Below are positions 27,748-36,936 of a stretch of DNA of 64,000 nucleotides, one piece after another. The notes under the pieces were generated by a model that was not told the DNA's origin, made no database searches, and saw nothing but the letters and a program-made list of their open reading frames with translations. The first letter of the stretch is position 1. Each line of letters opens with the position of its first letter. The position numbers and the translations under genes were made by a program. Source of the DNA: Flavobacterium sp. AED (GTDB taxonomy: Bacteria; Bacteroidota; Bacteroidia; Flavobacteriales; Flavobacteriaceae); contig NZ_JSYM01000002.1 in NCBI RefSeq assembly GCF_000812945.1, positions 496,001-560,000 on the forward strand, written 5' to 3'.

Positions 27748-28539
27748 ATGTCAGAAAGTTTAATAGTGCCAACCATGGCCGAAATGCTAGCTCAAGGAAA
27801 ACAACCTGAAGTTTTATTTTGGGTAGGTTGTGCAGGAAGTTTTGACGATAGAGCAAAAAAAATAACGAAGGCATTTGTACGAATTTTGAATCGTTCCAAT
27901 GTGTCTTTTGCAGTTCTTGGTACAGAAGAAAGTTGTACGGGAGATCCAGCTAAAAGGGCGGGTAATGAATTTTTGTTTCAAATGCAAGCCATGATGAATA
28001 TTGAGGTTCTCAATGCGTATGAAGCTAAAAAAATTGTTACTGCTTGTCCGCATTGTTTTAATACTTTGAAAAATGAGTATCCTGAATTAGGTGGAAAATA
28101 TGAAGTGGTTCATCATACAGAGTTTTTAAAATCGCTATTAGATGATGGAAGATTAACTATTGAAGGAGGTCAATTCAAAGGGAAAAGAATTACTTTTCAT
28201 GATCCATGCTACTTAGGAAGAGCAAATAATGTATATGAAGCGCCAAGAGATCTAATCCTAAAATTAGATGCCGAATTAGTAGAAATGAAACGTTCTAAGG
28301 CTAACGGATTATGTTGTGGTGCTGGCGGTGCGCAAATGTTTAAAGACGCTGAACCTGGTAATAAGGAAATCAACGTTGAGAGGACGGAAGATGCATTAGA
28401 AACAAAACCAGAAATTATTGCTGCCGGTTGTCCTTTTTGTAATACTATGATGACTGATGGTATTAAAAATAAGGAAAGAGAAGCGGATGTAAAAGTGATG
28501 GACATTGCGGAATTAATCGCAAACGCGCAAGATTTGTAG
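27748..28539 (+). CDS. CCG-domain iron-sulfur oxidoreductase subunit (HdrB/GlpC/LldE-like)
   Basis: 263 residues, soluble. Two cysteine-rich domains: the first has WVGCAGSFDDR, CTGDPAKR and TACPHCFNTLKNEYP, the second has FHDPCYLGRANN, LCCGAGGAQMF (the CCG motif) and AGCPFCNTMM. These bind unusual iron-sulfur clusters in heterodisulfide-reductase-like and lactate/glycolate-oxidising complexes. The 4Fe-4S membrane subunit lies directly upstream, so the two probably form a membrane electron-transfer unit. No catalytic flavin subunit is seen nearby. Confidence 0.9.
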   Translation: MSESLIVPTMAEMLAQGKQPEVLFWVGCAGSFDDRAKKITKAFVRILNRSNVSFAVLGTEESCTGDPAKRAGNEFLFQMQAMMNIEVLNAYEAKKIVTACPHCFNTLKNEYPELGGKYEVVHHTEFLKSLLDDGRLTIEGGQFKGKRITFHDPCYLGRANNVYEAPRDLILKLDAELVEMKRSKANGLCCGAGGAQMFKDAEPGNKEINVERTEDALETKPEIIAAGCPFCNTMMTDGIKNKEREADVKVMDIAELIANAQDL

Positions 28540-28572
28540 GGTTATATTATTTTAACGTTTACCTATTTTATT

Positions 28573-29346
28573 ATGATTTACAAAAAAAATATATTTTTCA
28601 TAATAATGTTTGCGAGTTTAGTTTCAATGGCGCAAACCATAGATAAAACAGATTCGATAGCTAGTTTAAAAGTTAAAAACAACAGTCAAATACAGTTTAA
28701 GGCTAAGCAATTGATTATTCCTGTAGCTTTAATTGGGTATGGGATAATTGGAATTGGTAGTGATCAATTAGAAGCATTTAATTTTGAAATTAGAGAAGAG
28801 GTAAAAGAAAATATAGATAGAAAATTTTCAATTGATGATTTTTCTCAATACGTTCCTGTTGCCTCAGTGTATGCTTTAGGTGCTTTAGGAATTAAAGGAA
28901 AAAATAATTTTCGAGATAAAACTATTATTGTTGCAACTTCCTATTTAATTATGGGATTAACTGTGAATAGTCTAAAAAAAATAACTAAAGTGGAACGGCC
29001 TGATGGTTCCAGTTTTAATTCTTTCCCTTCAGGACATACTGCAACAGCTTTTATGGGAGCAGAATTATTATATCAAGAATATAAAGATGTTTCCATTTGG
29101 TATGGAATTTCCGGTTATGTTGTTGCTACAGGGACGGGAGTCTTTAGAATGTATAATAACCGTCATTGGTTTACTGATGTCGTTGCAGGAGCTGGAATTG
29201 GGATATTGAGTACAAAAGCAGCCTATTGGTTATATCCTACGATAAATAAATTATTAGCATCTAAAAAGAACACAAATAAAAAATCAACATTTATACCTTA
29301 TTATGATGGAAAGCAAGTAGGATTTGGTCTTGTAACTGTTTTTTAA
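28573..29346 (+). CDS. PAP2-family phosphatase, first of two in the window
   Basis: 257 residues. Signal sequence (IFFIIMFASLVSMAQ), then a membrane core with the tripartite phosphatase signature: KKITKVERPDGSSFNSFPSGH, then RMYNNRHWFTDVVAGAGIG, giving K-x6-RP, PSGH and SR-like/RxxxxxH...D. The middle element has Arg in FRMYNNRHW. Probably dephosphorylates a lipid phosphate (undecaprenyl pyrophosphate or lipid A) on the periplasmic side. Followed 33 bp later by the next gene. Confidence 0.88.
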   Translation: MIYKKNIFFIIMFASLVSMAQTIDKTDSIASLKVKNNSQIQFKAKQLIIPVALIGYGIIGIGSDQLEAFNFEIREEVKENIDRKFSIDDFSQYVPVASVYALGALGIKGKNNFRDKTIIVATSYLIMGLTVNSLKKITKVERPDGSSFNSFPSGHTATAFMGAELLYQEYKDVSIWYGISGYVVATGTGVFRMYNNRHWFTDVVAGAGIGILSTKAAYWLYPTINKLLASKKNTNKKSTFIPYYDGKQVGFGLVTVF

Positions 29347-29379
29347 TCATAATAGTAGAATTAATTATAAAAAAATAGT

Positions 29380-29862
29380 ATGTATATTCCATTTGAAAAT
29401 TTACCAGAAGAATCCAAGATATGGATTTATCAATCGAACAGAAAATTTTCGGATGAAGAGTTTTCTGAAATTGAAACGGCTTTACAATCTTTTCTTGAAA
29501 GTTGGGCTGCACATGGTACAAGTTTAGAGTCATCTTACCAATTAAAATACAATCGGTTTATTATTATTGCCGTAAATCAAGATGTTCAAGCTGCAACAGG
29601 TTGTTCTATAGATTCCTCTGTAGAATTTATCCAAAGTTTAGAGCAAAAATACAATGTTGATTTGTTGGATAAAATGAATGTGACTTTTAAATTAGGGGAG
29701 CATATTGCCCACAAGCCTCTAATTGATTTTAAGAAAATGGTTAAAGATAAAGCCGTTACTGAAAATACAATCGTTTTCAATAACTTGGTTAATAATATAG
29801 AAGAATATAATGAATCTTGGGAAGTTCCAGCCATCGATAGCTGGCATAGTCGCTTTTTTTAA
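29380..29862 (+). CDS. Conserved small cytoplasmic protein of unknown function
   Basis: 160 residues, acidic, without signal peptide or membrane segments. The sequence opens with MYIPFENLPEESKIWIYQSNR and contains WAAHGTSLESSYQLKYNRFIIIAVNQ and ATGCSIDSSVEFIQ, a pattern conserved in Bacteroidota where it is sometimes labelled ABC transporter ATPase. I see no Walker motif, so that label is not supported here. Its start is 33 bp after the PAP2 gene and its stop 14 bp before the GH3 fusion gene, so all are probably in one operon. Confidence 0.75.
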   Translation: MYIPFENLPEESKIWIYQSNRKFSDEEFSEIETALQSFLESWAAHGTSLESSYQLKYNRFIIIAVNQDVQAATGCSIDSSVEFIQSLEQKYNVDLLDKMNVTFKLGEHIAHKPLIDFKKMVKDKAVTENTIVFNNLVNNIEEYNESWEVPAIDSWHSRFF

Positions 29863-29876
29863 ATAAAAATAGTTCA

Positions 29877-32873
29877 ATGAAAAAAATAGGCATCAAAATT
29901 GTTTTTTTTTATGTCTTATTTTTCTTTGTTGCCACTAGTTGTGTCGGAACAAAAATTAATAAGCCAAAAATAATTTTAACTGACATTCCGTCTGAAATAG
30001 AGAATCTTGATAATGAAAAATCAAGTAATGTTCCAACTCTTTTTGAATTATCTACCCAAGGTAACAAATGGGTAGATAGTGTTTATAATGCAATGAATCT
30101 TGATGAAAGATTAGGGCAATTATTTATGGTTGCCGCTTATTCTAATAAAGATACCGTACACTTCAACGCAATTGACAAGCTGATTAAGGAAAATAAAATT
30201 GGAGGATTGATTTTCTTTCAAGGTGGACCTGTTCGTCAAGCAAATCTCACTAACCGTTTTCAATCGAAATCAAAAATTCCATTATTTATTGGTAATGATG
30301 CAGAGTGGGGATTGAATATGCGACTCGATTCTACGTATCGTTATCCTTGGAACATGACACTTGGAGCCATCCAAGACATGAAATTAATAGAAAAAGTGGG
30401 CGCTCAAATGGGGGAACAAAGCAAGCGATTAGGAATCCAATTTAACTTTGCTCCAGTTCTTGATATTAATACGAACCCAAGAAATCCCATTATAGGTTTT
30501 CGCTCTTTTGGAGAGGATAAATATAAGGTTACTGAAAGAGCCATTGCATTGATGAAAGGTGTTCAGAGCCAAGGTATATTTTCAACGGGAAAGCATTTTC
30601 CTGGTCATGGCGATACCGAAACAGATTCTCATAAAGGATTGCCAACAATAAATTTTTCGAAAGAAAGATTAGATAAAGTAGAGTTTTATCCCTACAAAAA
30701 AATGTTTCATGAAGGACTTTCTTCTGTAATGGTGGGACATTTAAATGTGCCCAGTTTAGAATTAAGACCAAATTTTCCGTCATCAATTTCTTATAATGTG
30801 GTAACCAATATTCTCCAAAAAGAATTAGGGTTTAAAGGACTTATATTTACTGATGCTTTGAATATGAAAGGGATAAGCAGTTTTAATATACCTAGTGAAA
30901 TAAATTTTGAAGCTTTTATGGCCGGAAATGATATTTTGTTATTTCCTGAAAATGTGCCATTAGCAATTGAAAAATTTAAACTGGCTTATTCGACTAATTT
31001 AATAACAGAAGAACGTTTGGTTTTTTCGGTTAAAAAAATATTGAAATTTAAATATAAAGCAGGTTTGAATTCCTTTAAACCTATTGTAACCAGTAATTTA
31101 TATAACGAATTAAATTCTCCTGAAAACGAAACGCTAAGCTATGAATTGTATGAAAATGCAATTACTGTTTTGAAAAATACTACTTTGGTTTTACCTATTA
31201 AGAATTTAGAAAGTCAAAAAATTGCTTATGTAAAAATAGGGGACGATACTAATGACTCCTTTGTTTCAACCTTAAAGAAATATGCCGATATAACCGTAAT
31301 TTCAGATACTAATTTGGATAGTTTGCAAATGAAATTGAAACCATTCACAACTGTAATTGTTGGGTATCATAAATCAGATGTAGCTTTTAAAAATAGCGAC
31401 TTAAAATCAGATGAATTATTTAAGATAAATTATTTAGCTAAAAACAATAATGTCATTCTGGATATTTTTGCTAAACCGTATTCATTATTACCCATTACAA
31501 ATTTTGATGATATTGAAGGATTAGTAGTTTCTTATCAGAATAGTGATATTGCACAAATAGTTTCTGCAGAATTAATTTTTGGGGCTATTGAAGCCAAAGG
31601 GAAATTACCAGTATCCATAAATACAAATTTCAAAGTAAATGATGGTTTAACAACTGAAAAATTAAACCGATTGGGATTCACAACTCCGGAGAATGTTGGA
31701 ATGAATTCAGCCATTTTATCACAAATTGATGCACTTGCCCAAAAAGCCATCAGTGCAAAAATGGCACCGGGAATTCAGGTTCTTGTTGCAAGAAATGGAA
31801 AAGTTATTTATCAGAAATCATTCGGTTATCATACGTATGATTCTACTTTAAAAGTTAAAGATTCGGATATTTATGATGTGGCTTCATTGACTAAAATTCT
31901 TGCCACATTACCTAATGTAATGCTGCAGTATGACCAACAAAAAATTAATTTGGAAACTACATTAGGTGACATGTCTCCAATTTTTAAAAATACGAATAAA
32001 CAAGATATTCATTTTAAAGAATTATTGTCTCATTATGCCGGGCTTGTTGCTGGGATTCCTTTTTATAAGGCTACCATGGACAAATCTAAATTTCCTTCTG
32101 AAAAATATTTCAGAAGAGTTTCAGAAGAACAGTTTTCTAAACAATTGGGGGATAGTCTTTTTGTGAGAAATGATTTTCATGATACAATAATGAAAATGAT
32201 AATTAAAAGTAAATTATCATTAAAAAAAGAATATAAGTATAGTGATTTGACTTTCATGATTCTTAAAGATTATTTAGAAAATACAACAGGTAAAAAACTG
32301 GATGATTTAATTCAAGAGAATTTTTATCATTCACTGGGTATGAATAATTCAACTTTTAATCCATTGAGAAAGTTTGATAAAAACAGAATTCCTCCAACGG
32401 AAATAGACACTTATTTTCGTCATCAAATTTTGCAAGGGTATGTAAATGATCTTTCGGCAGCTTTAGAAGGCGGAGTTTCGGGACATGCCGGTATTTTTTC
32501 TAATGCAATGGATGTAGCTAAAATGATGGAACTCTATTTGCAAAAAGGAAATTATGGAAATCACCAGTATTTTTCAGAGAAAACATTCAATGATTTCAAC
32601 ACCTGTTATTTTTGTGCAGCAGGGAATAGGAGAGGTGTTGGTTTTGATAAACCACAATTAGGCGCAGAAGGACCTACATGCGGCTGTGCTTCAATGACAA
32701 GTTTTGGACATACTGGTTTTACGGGAACTATGGCTTGGGCTGATCCTGAAACACAAATCGTGTATGTATTTTTATCTAATAGAACTTTTCCATTGGCTAC
32801 TGAAAACAAATTATCAAAAGAAAATATTAGAGAGGATATTCAAGAAGTAATTTATAATGCAATTATAAAATAA
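29877..32873 (+). CDS. GH3 beta-N-acetylglucosaminidase fused to a serine beta-lactamase-like domain
   Basis: 998 residues, a lipoprotein (lipobox ATSC, Cys22). Residues about 60-390 are a GH3 domain of NagZ type: KHFPGHGDTETDSHKGLP is its catalytic signature (Asp/His general acid dyad), and FTDALNMKGI holds the nucleophile Asp. About 410-590 is a GH3 C-terminal domain. About 610-990 is a serine hydrolase of the beta-lactamase/transpeptidase-like class, with SLTK (nucleophile Ser), YSDL and HTGFTG. The combination suggests coupled trimming of muropeptides: sugar cleavage and peptide or ester hydrolysis in the periplasm. Not evidence for drug resistance. Follows the small gene by 14 bp. Confidence 0.92.
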   Translation: MKKIGIKIVFFYVLFFFVATSCVGTKINKPKIILTDIPSEIENLDNEKSSNVPTLFELSTQGNKWVDSVYNAMNLDERLGQLFMVAAYSNKDTVHFNAIDKLIKENKIGGLIFFQGGPVRQANLTNRFQSKSKIPLFIGNDAEWGLNMRLDSTYRYPWNMTLGAIQDMKLIEKVGAQMGEQSKRLGIQFNFAPVLDINTNPRNPIIGFRSFGEDKYKVTERAIALMKGVQSQGIFSTGKHFPGHGDTETDSHKGLPTINFSKERLDKVEFYPYKKMFHEGLSSVMVGHLNVPSLELRPNFPSSISYNVVTNILQKELGFKGLIFTDALNMKGISSFNIPSEINFEAFMAGNDILLFPENVPLAIEKFKLAYSTNLITEERLVFSVKKILKFKYKAGLNSFKPIVTSNLYNELNSPENETLSYELYENAITVLKNTTLVLPIKNLESQKIAYVKIGDDTNDSFVSTLKKYADITVISDTNLDSLQMKLKPFTTVIVGYHKSDVAFKNSDLKSDELFKINYLAKNNNVILDIFAKPYSLLPITNFDDIEGLVVSYQNSDIAQIVSAELIFGAIEAKGKLPVSINTNFKVNDGLTTEKLNRLGFTTPENVGMNSAILSQIDALAQKAISAKMAPGIQVLVARNGKVIYQKSFGYHTYDSTLKVKDSDIYDVASLTKILATLPNVMLQYDQQKINLETTLGDMSPIFKNTNKQDIHFKELLSHYAGLVAGIPFYKATMDKSKFPSEKYFRRVSEEQFSKQLGDSLFVRNDFHDTIMKMIIKSKLSLKKEYKYSDLTFMILKDYLENTTGKKLDDLIQENFYHSLGMNNSTFNPLRKFDKNRIPPTEIDTYFRHQILQGYVNDLSAALEGGVSGHAGIFSNAMDVAKMMELYLQKGNYGNHQYFSEKTFNDFNTCYFCAAGNRRGVGFDKPQLGAEGPTCGCASMTSFGHTGFTGTMAWADPETQIVYVFLSNRTFPLATENKLSKENIREDIQEVIYNAIIK

Positions 32874-33001
32874 AATATTTAAGTAAATTTATTTATAGGC
32901 CAAAATGAAATTTCAATAATTTTATTTTGGCTTTTTATTTTCAATATTTCAGTATAAATAACAGGCTGTATTATAGTATATTTGATACGTAAACCAATAC
33001 T

Positions 33002-33622
33002 ATGAAAAATAAAATTAAAGTATTTAAAACTAGTTGTTTAACTATATTTCTTTTTTGTGTAAGTATTGTAAATGCTCAAAATATTGATATAAATATTTTA
33101 AGAGACATTAATGTTAATAGAAACAAGAATTTAGATCCCACTTTTAAGTTAGTTAGTAAAAGTGCTCTTCCTATAAGTATTGCCGCTCCTATTATTATCT
33201 ATTCAGTTGGTTTGATAAAGAAAGATAGTGCAATCAAAAAACAGGCTATTTTTATTGGTGAAACATTCTTAGTGAATGCTTTTGTTACAACTGCATTAAA
33301 ACAAGTTGTAAAAAGAAAAAGGCCTTTTGATTCTTATACTGATATCGATCAAGCCATTTCCGCAGGAGGTTATTCATTTCCTTCCGGTCATACATCTATA
33401 GCTTTTGCAACAGCGACAGCATTGAGTATGGCTTATCCTAAATGGTATGTAATTGCGCCGTCATTTGTGTGGGCGAGTGCTGTAGGGTATTCCCGCATGC
33501 ATTTAGGGGTTCATTATCCTTCGGATGTTTTTGCGGGTGCTATCTTAGGAACTGGCTCTGCGTATCTTACCTATAAAGCTAATAAATGGATTAATAAAAA
33601 ACGATCTAAAAAGGAAAAATAA
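33002..33622 (+). CDS. PAP2-family phosphatase, second of two in the window
   Basis: 206 residues with a signal peptide (cleavage after VNAQ). The full phosphatase signature is there: KQVVKRKRPFDSY, YSFPSGHTSIAF and SRMHLGVHYPSDVFAGAILG, that is KxxxxxxRP, PSGH and SRxxxxxHxxxD. Compared with the gene at 28573 it is shorter, and its third motif is the classical SRxxxGxHYPSD. Periplasmic lipid phosphatase; substrate uncertain. Confidence 0.92.
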   Translation: MKNKIKVFKTSCLTIFLFCVSIVNAQNIDINILRDINVNRNKNLDPTFKLVSKSALPISIAAPIIIYSVGLIKKDSAIKKQAIFIGETFLVNAFVTTALKQVVKRKRPFDSYTDIDQAISAGGYSFPSGHTSIAFATATALSMAYPKWYVIAPSFVWASAVGYSRMHLGVHYPSDVFAGAILGTGSAYLTYKANKWINKKRSKKEK

Positions 33623-33670
33623 CTGTTTGCATTTATGAAATGATTATTTAAAAAAAGAAGACAATCTAAG

Positions 33671-34870
33671 GTGAAAATATTAAATTATATTTCCAAAACA
33701 GTCTGGGTCTTATCCCTAGTTAGTTTGTTTACGGATACAGCAAGCGAGATGCTTTACCCAATAATGCCTATTTATCTTAAATCAATTGGGTTTTCAATTG
33801 TATTAATTGGTATTTTAGAGGGTTTTGCCGAAGCGTTAGCGGGATTAAGCAAAGGATATTTTGGAAAATTATCCGATAATTCGGGTAAACGAGTTCCTTT
33901 TGTTCGATTGGGATATACTTTAAGTGCTATTTCAAAACCAATGATGGCAGTTTTTATATTTCCAATGTGGATTTTCTTTGCACGATCGATTGATCGATTT
34001 GGAAAAGGAATCCGTACTGGAGCAAGAGATGCAATATTATCTGATGAGGCAACACCTGAAACTAAAGGAAAAATTTTTGGATTTCATAGGTCAATGGATA
34101 CTTTAGGCGCTGTTTTAGGACCAGTGATCGCTTTAATTTATCTTTATTTTTATCCACAACAGTATAAAACACTTTTTTATATTGCTTTTATTCCGGGATT
34201 ATTGGCTGTATTTGCCTCTTTTTTGCTCAAAGACAAAACTAAAAAATATTTAACTGAAAAAAAGTCGACACCCTTTTTCTCTTTTCTAAACTATTGGAAA
34301 ACAAGTCCGGCACAATATCGAAAAGTGGTAATTGGATTATTGGCATTTACATTATTTAATAGCTCTGATATTTTTCTATTATTAAAAGCGAAGCAAGCAG
34401 GTCTTAATGATACTAATGTAATTGGAATTTATATTTTTTATAATTTGGTTTATGCTCTTTGCTCATTTCCAATAGGGATTTTAGCAGATAAAATAGGTTT
34501 AAAGAAAATGTTCCTATTCGGAATTTCATTATTTGCAATTGTCTATTTTGGGATGGCTTTCAGTAAAAATAGTTACACAATTGCGCTTCTCTTTTTTATT
34601 TATGGCGTTTATGCAGCCGCTACCGAAGGAATATCAAAAGCTTGGATTAGTAATATTTCCGATAAAAAAGATACAGCTACTGCAATAGGTACCTATTCGG
34701 GATTTCAAAGTATATGTACTTTAATTGCTAGTTCTCTGGCAGGACTAATTTGGTATCAATTTGGAGCTAATGCAACATTTATGATTACAGGAATAATGAC
34801 AGTTTTAGTTATTATTTATTTCTCTTTTTTTATTAAGGATAAAATTATTAAAAATGACACACAAACATGA
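33671..34870 (+). CDS. MFS transporter
   Basis: 399 residues, 12 membrane segments. The MFS motif between helices 2 and 3 is visible (GYFGKLSDNSGKR), with FTDTASEMLYPIMPIYLKSIG at the start and SMDTLGAVLGPVIALIYLYF in helix 5. Start codon is GTG (33671). The gene overlaps the P-type ATPase by 17 bp, so both are translationally coupled; a joint job in metal or drug handling is plausible, but no substrate is shown. Confidence 0.85.
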   Translation: MKILNYISKTVWVLSLVSLFTDTASEMLYPIMPIYLKSIGFSIVLIGILEGFAEALAGLSKGYFGKLSDNSGKRVPFVRLGYTLSAISKPMMAVFIFPMWIFFARSIDRFGKGIRTGARDAILSDEATPETKGKIFGFHRSMDTLGAVLGPVIALIYLYFYPQQYKTLFYIAFIPGLLAVFASFLLKDKTKKYLTEKKSTPFFSFLNYWKTSPAQYRKVVIGLLAFTLFNSSDIFLLLKAKQAGLNDTNVIGIYIFYNLVYALCSFPIGILADKIGLKKMFLFGISLFAIVYFGMAFSKNSYTIALLFFIYGVYAAATEGISKAWISNISDKKDTATAIGTYSGFQSICTLIASSLAGLIWYQFGANATFMITGIMTVLVIIYFSFFIKDKIIKNDTQT

Positions 34871-36860
34871 CGACAAAGAATCTTGTTGTGCTTTAGAAAA
34901 AAAAACAGTTAAAAAAAAATCTCATGATTCTGGATGTTGTTCTCACGATGATTCAGAAAATCATTCTCATGACGATGATCATGATCATTCAAATGGAAGT
35001 GATAGTGTTTTTAAAATGTTTTTGCCTTCAATAATAAGTCTAGTATTATTACTAGTAGCTATTTCATTTGATAATTTTTTCCCTCAAGCCTGGTTTGTAG
35101 GCTGGATTAGAATTGTATGGTTTTGTATAGCCTATATTCCTGTGGGCTTGCCTGTATTGAAAGAAGCTTTTGAAAGTATTCGAAAAGGCGCTGTTTTTTC
35201 TGAATTTTTTCTAATGTGTATTGCTACACTTGGCGCTTTTGGAATTGGTCAATATGCTGAAGGTGTTGCCGTAATGTTGTTTTATTCTATCGGGGAGTTA
35301 TTCCAAATGTTAGCAGTAAAAAGAGCCAAATCTAATATCAAATCATTATTGGATCAAAGACCGGATACTGCAAACGTTATTGAAGGATTTGAGACTGTTT
35401 CTAAAAAAGCTTCGGATGTTACTATTGGAGAAATCATTCAATTAAAACAGGGAGAAAAATTGGCTTTGGATGGGAAACTACTTTCAGAACATGCCACTTT
35501 CAACACTGCTGCATTGACAGGGGAAAGCAAACCAGATACCAAATCAAAAGGAGAAGCTGTTCTCGCTGGAATGATTAATCTTAATGCTGTTGCACAAGTT
35601 GAAGTTACCACAGCTTTCAACGATAGCAAATTATCCAGAATTCTTGAAATGGTTCAGGAAGCTTCAGCTAAAAAGGCACCAACTGAGTTGTTTATTCGAA
35701 AATTCGCCAAAATTTATACACCAATAGTTGTTTATCTGGCAATCGCGATTTGTTTACTACCGATATTGTTTGTAGCGGATTATGTTTTTAAAGATTGGTT
35801 GTACAGAGCATTAATCTTCTTGGTAATTTCATGTCCTTGTGCATTAGTAATCTCGATTCCATTGGGTTATTTTGGAGGAATTGGCGCAGCAAGTAAAAAT
35901 GGAATTTTAATTAAAGGGTCTACGTTTCTTGATATTTTGGCAACAATTCAAGTTGTGGTTATGGATAAAACAGGAACATTAACTAAAGGTATTTTTAAAG
36001 TTCAAAAAGTAGTGGCCGTTGGAATTTCAGAAATTGATTTAGTAAAATATACTGCAGCAATTGAAACTAAATCGACACATCCTGTTGGTTCAGCTATAAT
36101 TGAATATGCTAAGGATATTGTGAAAGATACAACTGTTACTGAAGCGCATGAAATTGCTGGTCATGGAATAAAAGGACTCGTTGATGGAAAAGAAATTTTA
36201 GTAGGAAGTGCTAAATTGATGAAGAAATTTGACATCAGTTATGATACTGAAATTGACGCTATTCCATTTACAATTATTGTTGTAGCCATCAATCAAAAAT
36301 ATGTGGGTTATTTTCTTATTGCTGATGAAATCAAAGAAGATGCAAAAGAAACAATTCAGAGTTTACATAAATCAAATGTAAAAACGATTATGCTCTCAGG
36401 TGACAATCAAGCAATAGTTTCGCTTGTTGCCAAGGAGTTAAATATTGATCAGGCTTTTGGAGATTTATTGCCAGAGAATAAAGTTCAAAAAGTTTCAGAA
36501 CTAAAGGCGCAGCATTTAAAAATAATATTTGTTGGTGACGGAGTCAATGATGCTCCGGTTATTGCTTTGGCCGATGTAGGAATTGCAATGGGCGGTTTAG
36601 GAAGTGATGCTACTATTGAAACTGCTGATGTAGTAATTCAAAACGACCAACCCACTAAGATTTTTACAGCAATCAATATTGGAAAAAAAACTAAACAAAT
36701 CGTTTGGCAAAATATTGGCTTAGCATTCACAGTTAAGTTTATAGTTCTTGTTATGGGAGCTGGCGGTATAGCCACAATGTGGGAAGCAGTTTTTGCAGAT
36801 GTTGGTGTGGCATTATTGGCAATTTTAAATGCCGTAAGAATTCAACGAATGAAATTTTAA
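34854..36860 (+). CDS. Zn/Cd/Pb-type P1B ATPase with His-rich N-terminus
   Basis: 668 residues. Instead of a heavy-metal-associated (GMTCxxC) domain the N-terminus is rich in His, Asp and Cys (CCSHDDSENHSHDDDHDHS, residues about 28-46), a likely metal-binding tail. Then eight membrane helices with the ion site SCPCALVI (Cys327-Pro-Cys329), actuator TGES, phosphorylation site DKTGTLTKG (Asp371), the HP locus in STHPVGSAI, and hinge GDGVNDAP. CPC plus these helices indicate Zn2+/Cd2+/Pb2+ export rather than copper. Starts inside the MFS gene. Confidence 0.92.
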   Translation: MTHKHDDKESCCALEKKTVKKKSHDSGCCSHDDSENHSHDDDHDHSNGSDSVFKMFLPSIISLVLLLVAISFDNFFPQAWFVGWIRIVWFCIAYIPVGLPVLKEAFESIRKGAVFSEFFLMCIATLGAFGIGQYAEGVAVMLFYSIGELFQMLAVKRAKSNIKSLLDQRPDTANVIEGFETVSKKASDVTIGEIIQLKQGEKLALDGKLLSEHATFNTAALTGESKPDTKSKGEAVLAGMINLNAVAQVEVTTAFNDSKLSRILEMVQEASAKKAPTELFIRKFAKIYTPIVVYLAIAICLLPILFVADYVFKDWLYRALIFLVISCPCALVISIPLGYFGGIGAASKNGILIKGSTFLDILATIQVVVMDKTGTLTKGIFKVQKVVAVGISEIDLVKYTAAIETKSTHPVGSAIIEYAKDIVKDTTVTEAHEIAGHGIKGLVDGKEILVGSAKLMKKFDISYDTEIDAIPFTIIVVAINQKYVGYFLIADEIKEDAKETIQSLHKSNVKTIMLSGDNQAIVSLVAKELNIDQAFGDLLPENKVQKVSELKAQHLKIIFVGDGVNDAPVIALADVGIAMGGLGSDATIETADVVIQNDQPTKIFTAINIGKKTKQIVWQNIGLAFTVKFIVLVMGAGGIATMWEAVFADVGVALLAILNAVRIQRMKF

Positions 36861-36936
36861 GTTTGAAAGTATTTAACTTAAATTTCCATAAAACCCATTC
36901 CTATTTTTATTAATTTCGTTTCATTAAAATATATAC

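Noticed and set aside
27450..27874. Minus-strand frames of 76 and 112 codons across the GC-rich inverted repeat
   Set aside because: They run through the repeat arms and parts of both neighbouring genes; Pro/Ser/Gly-rich artefact of the repeat.
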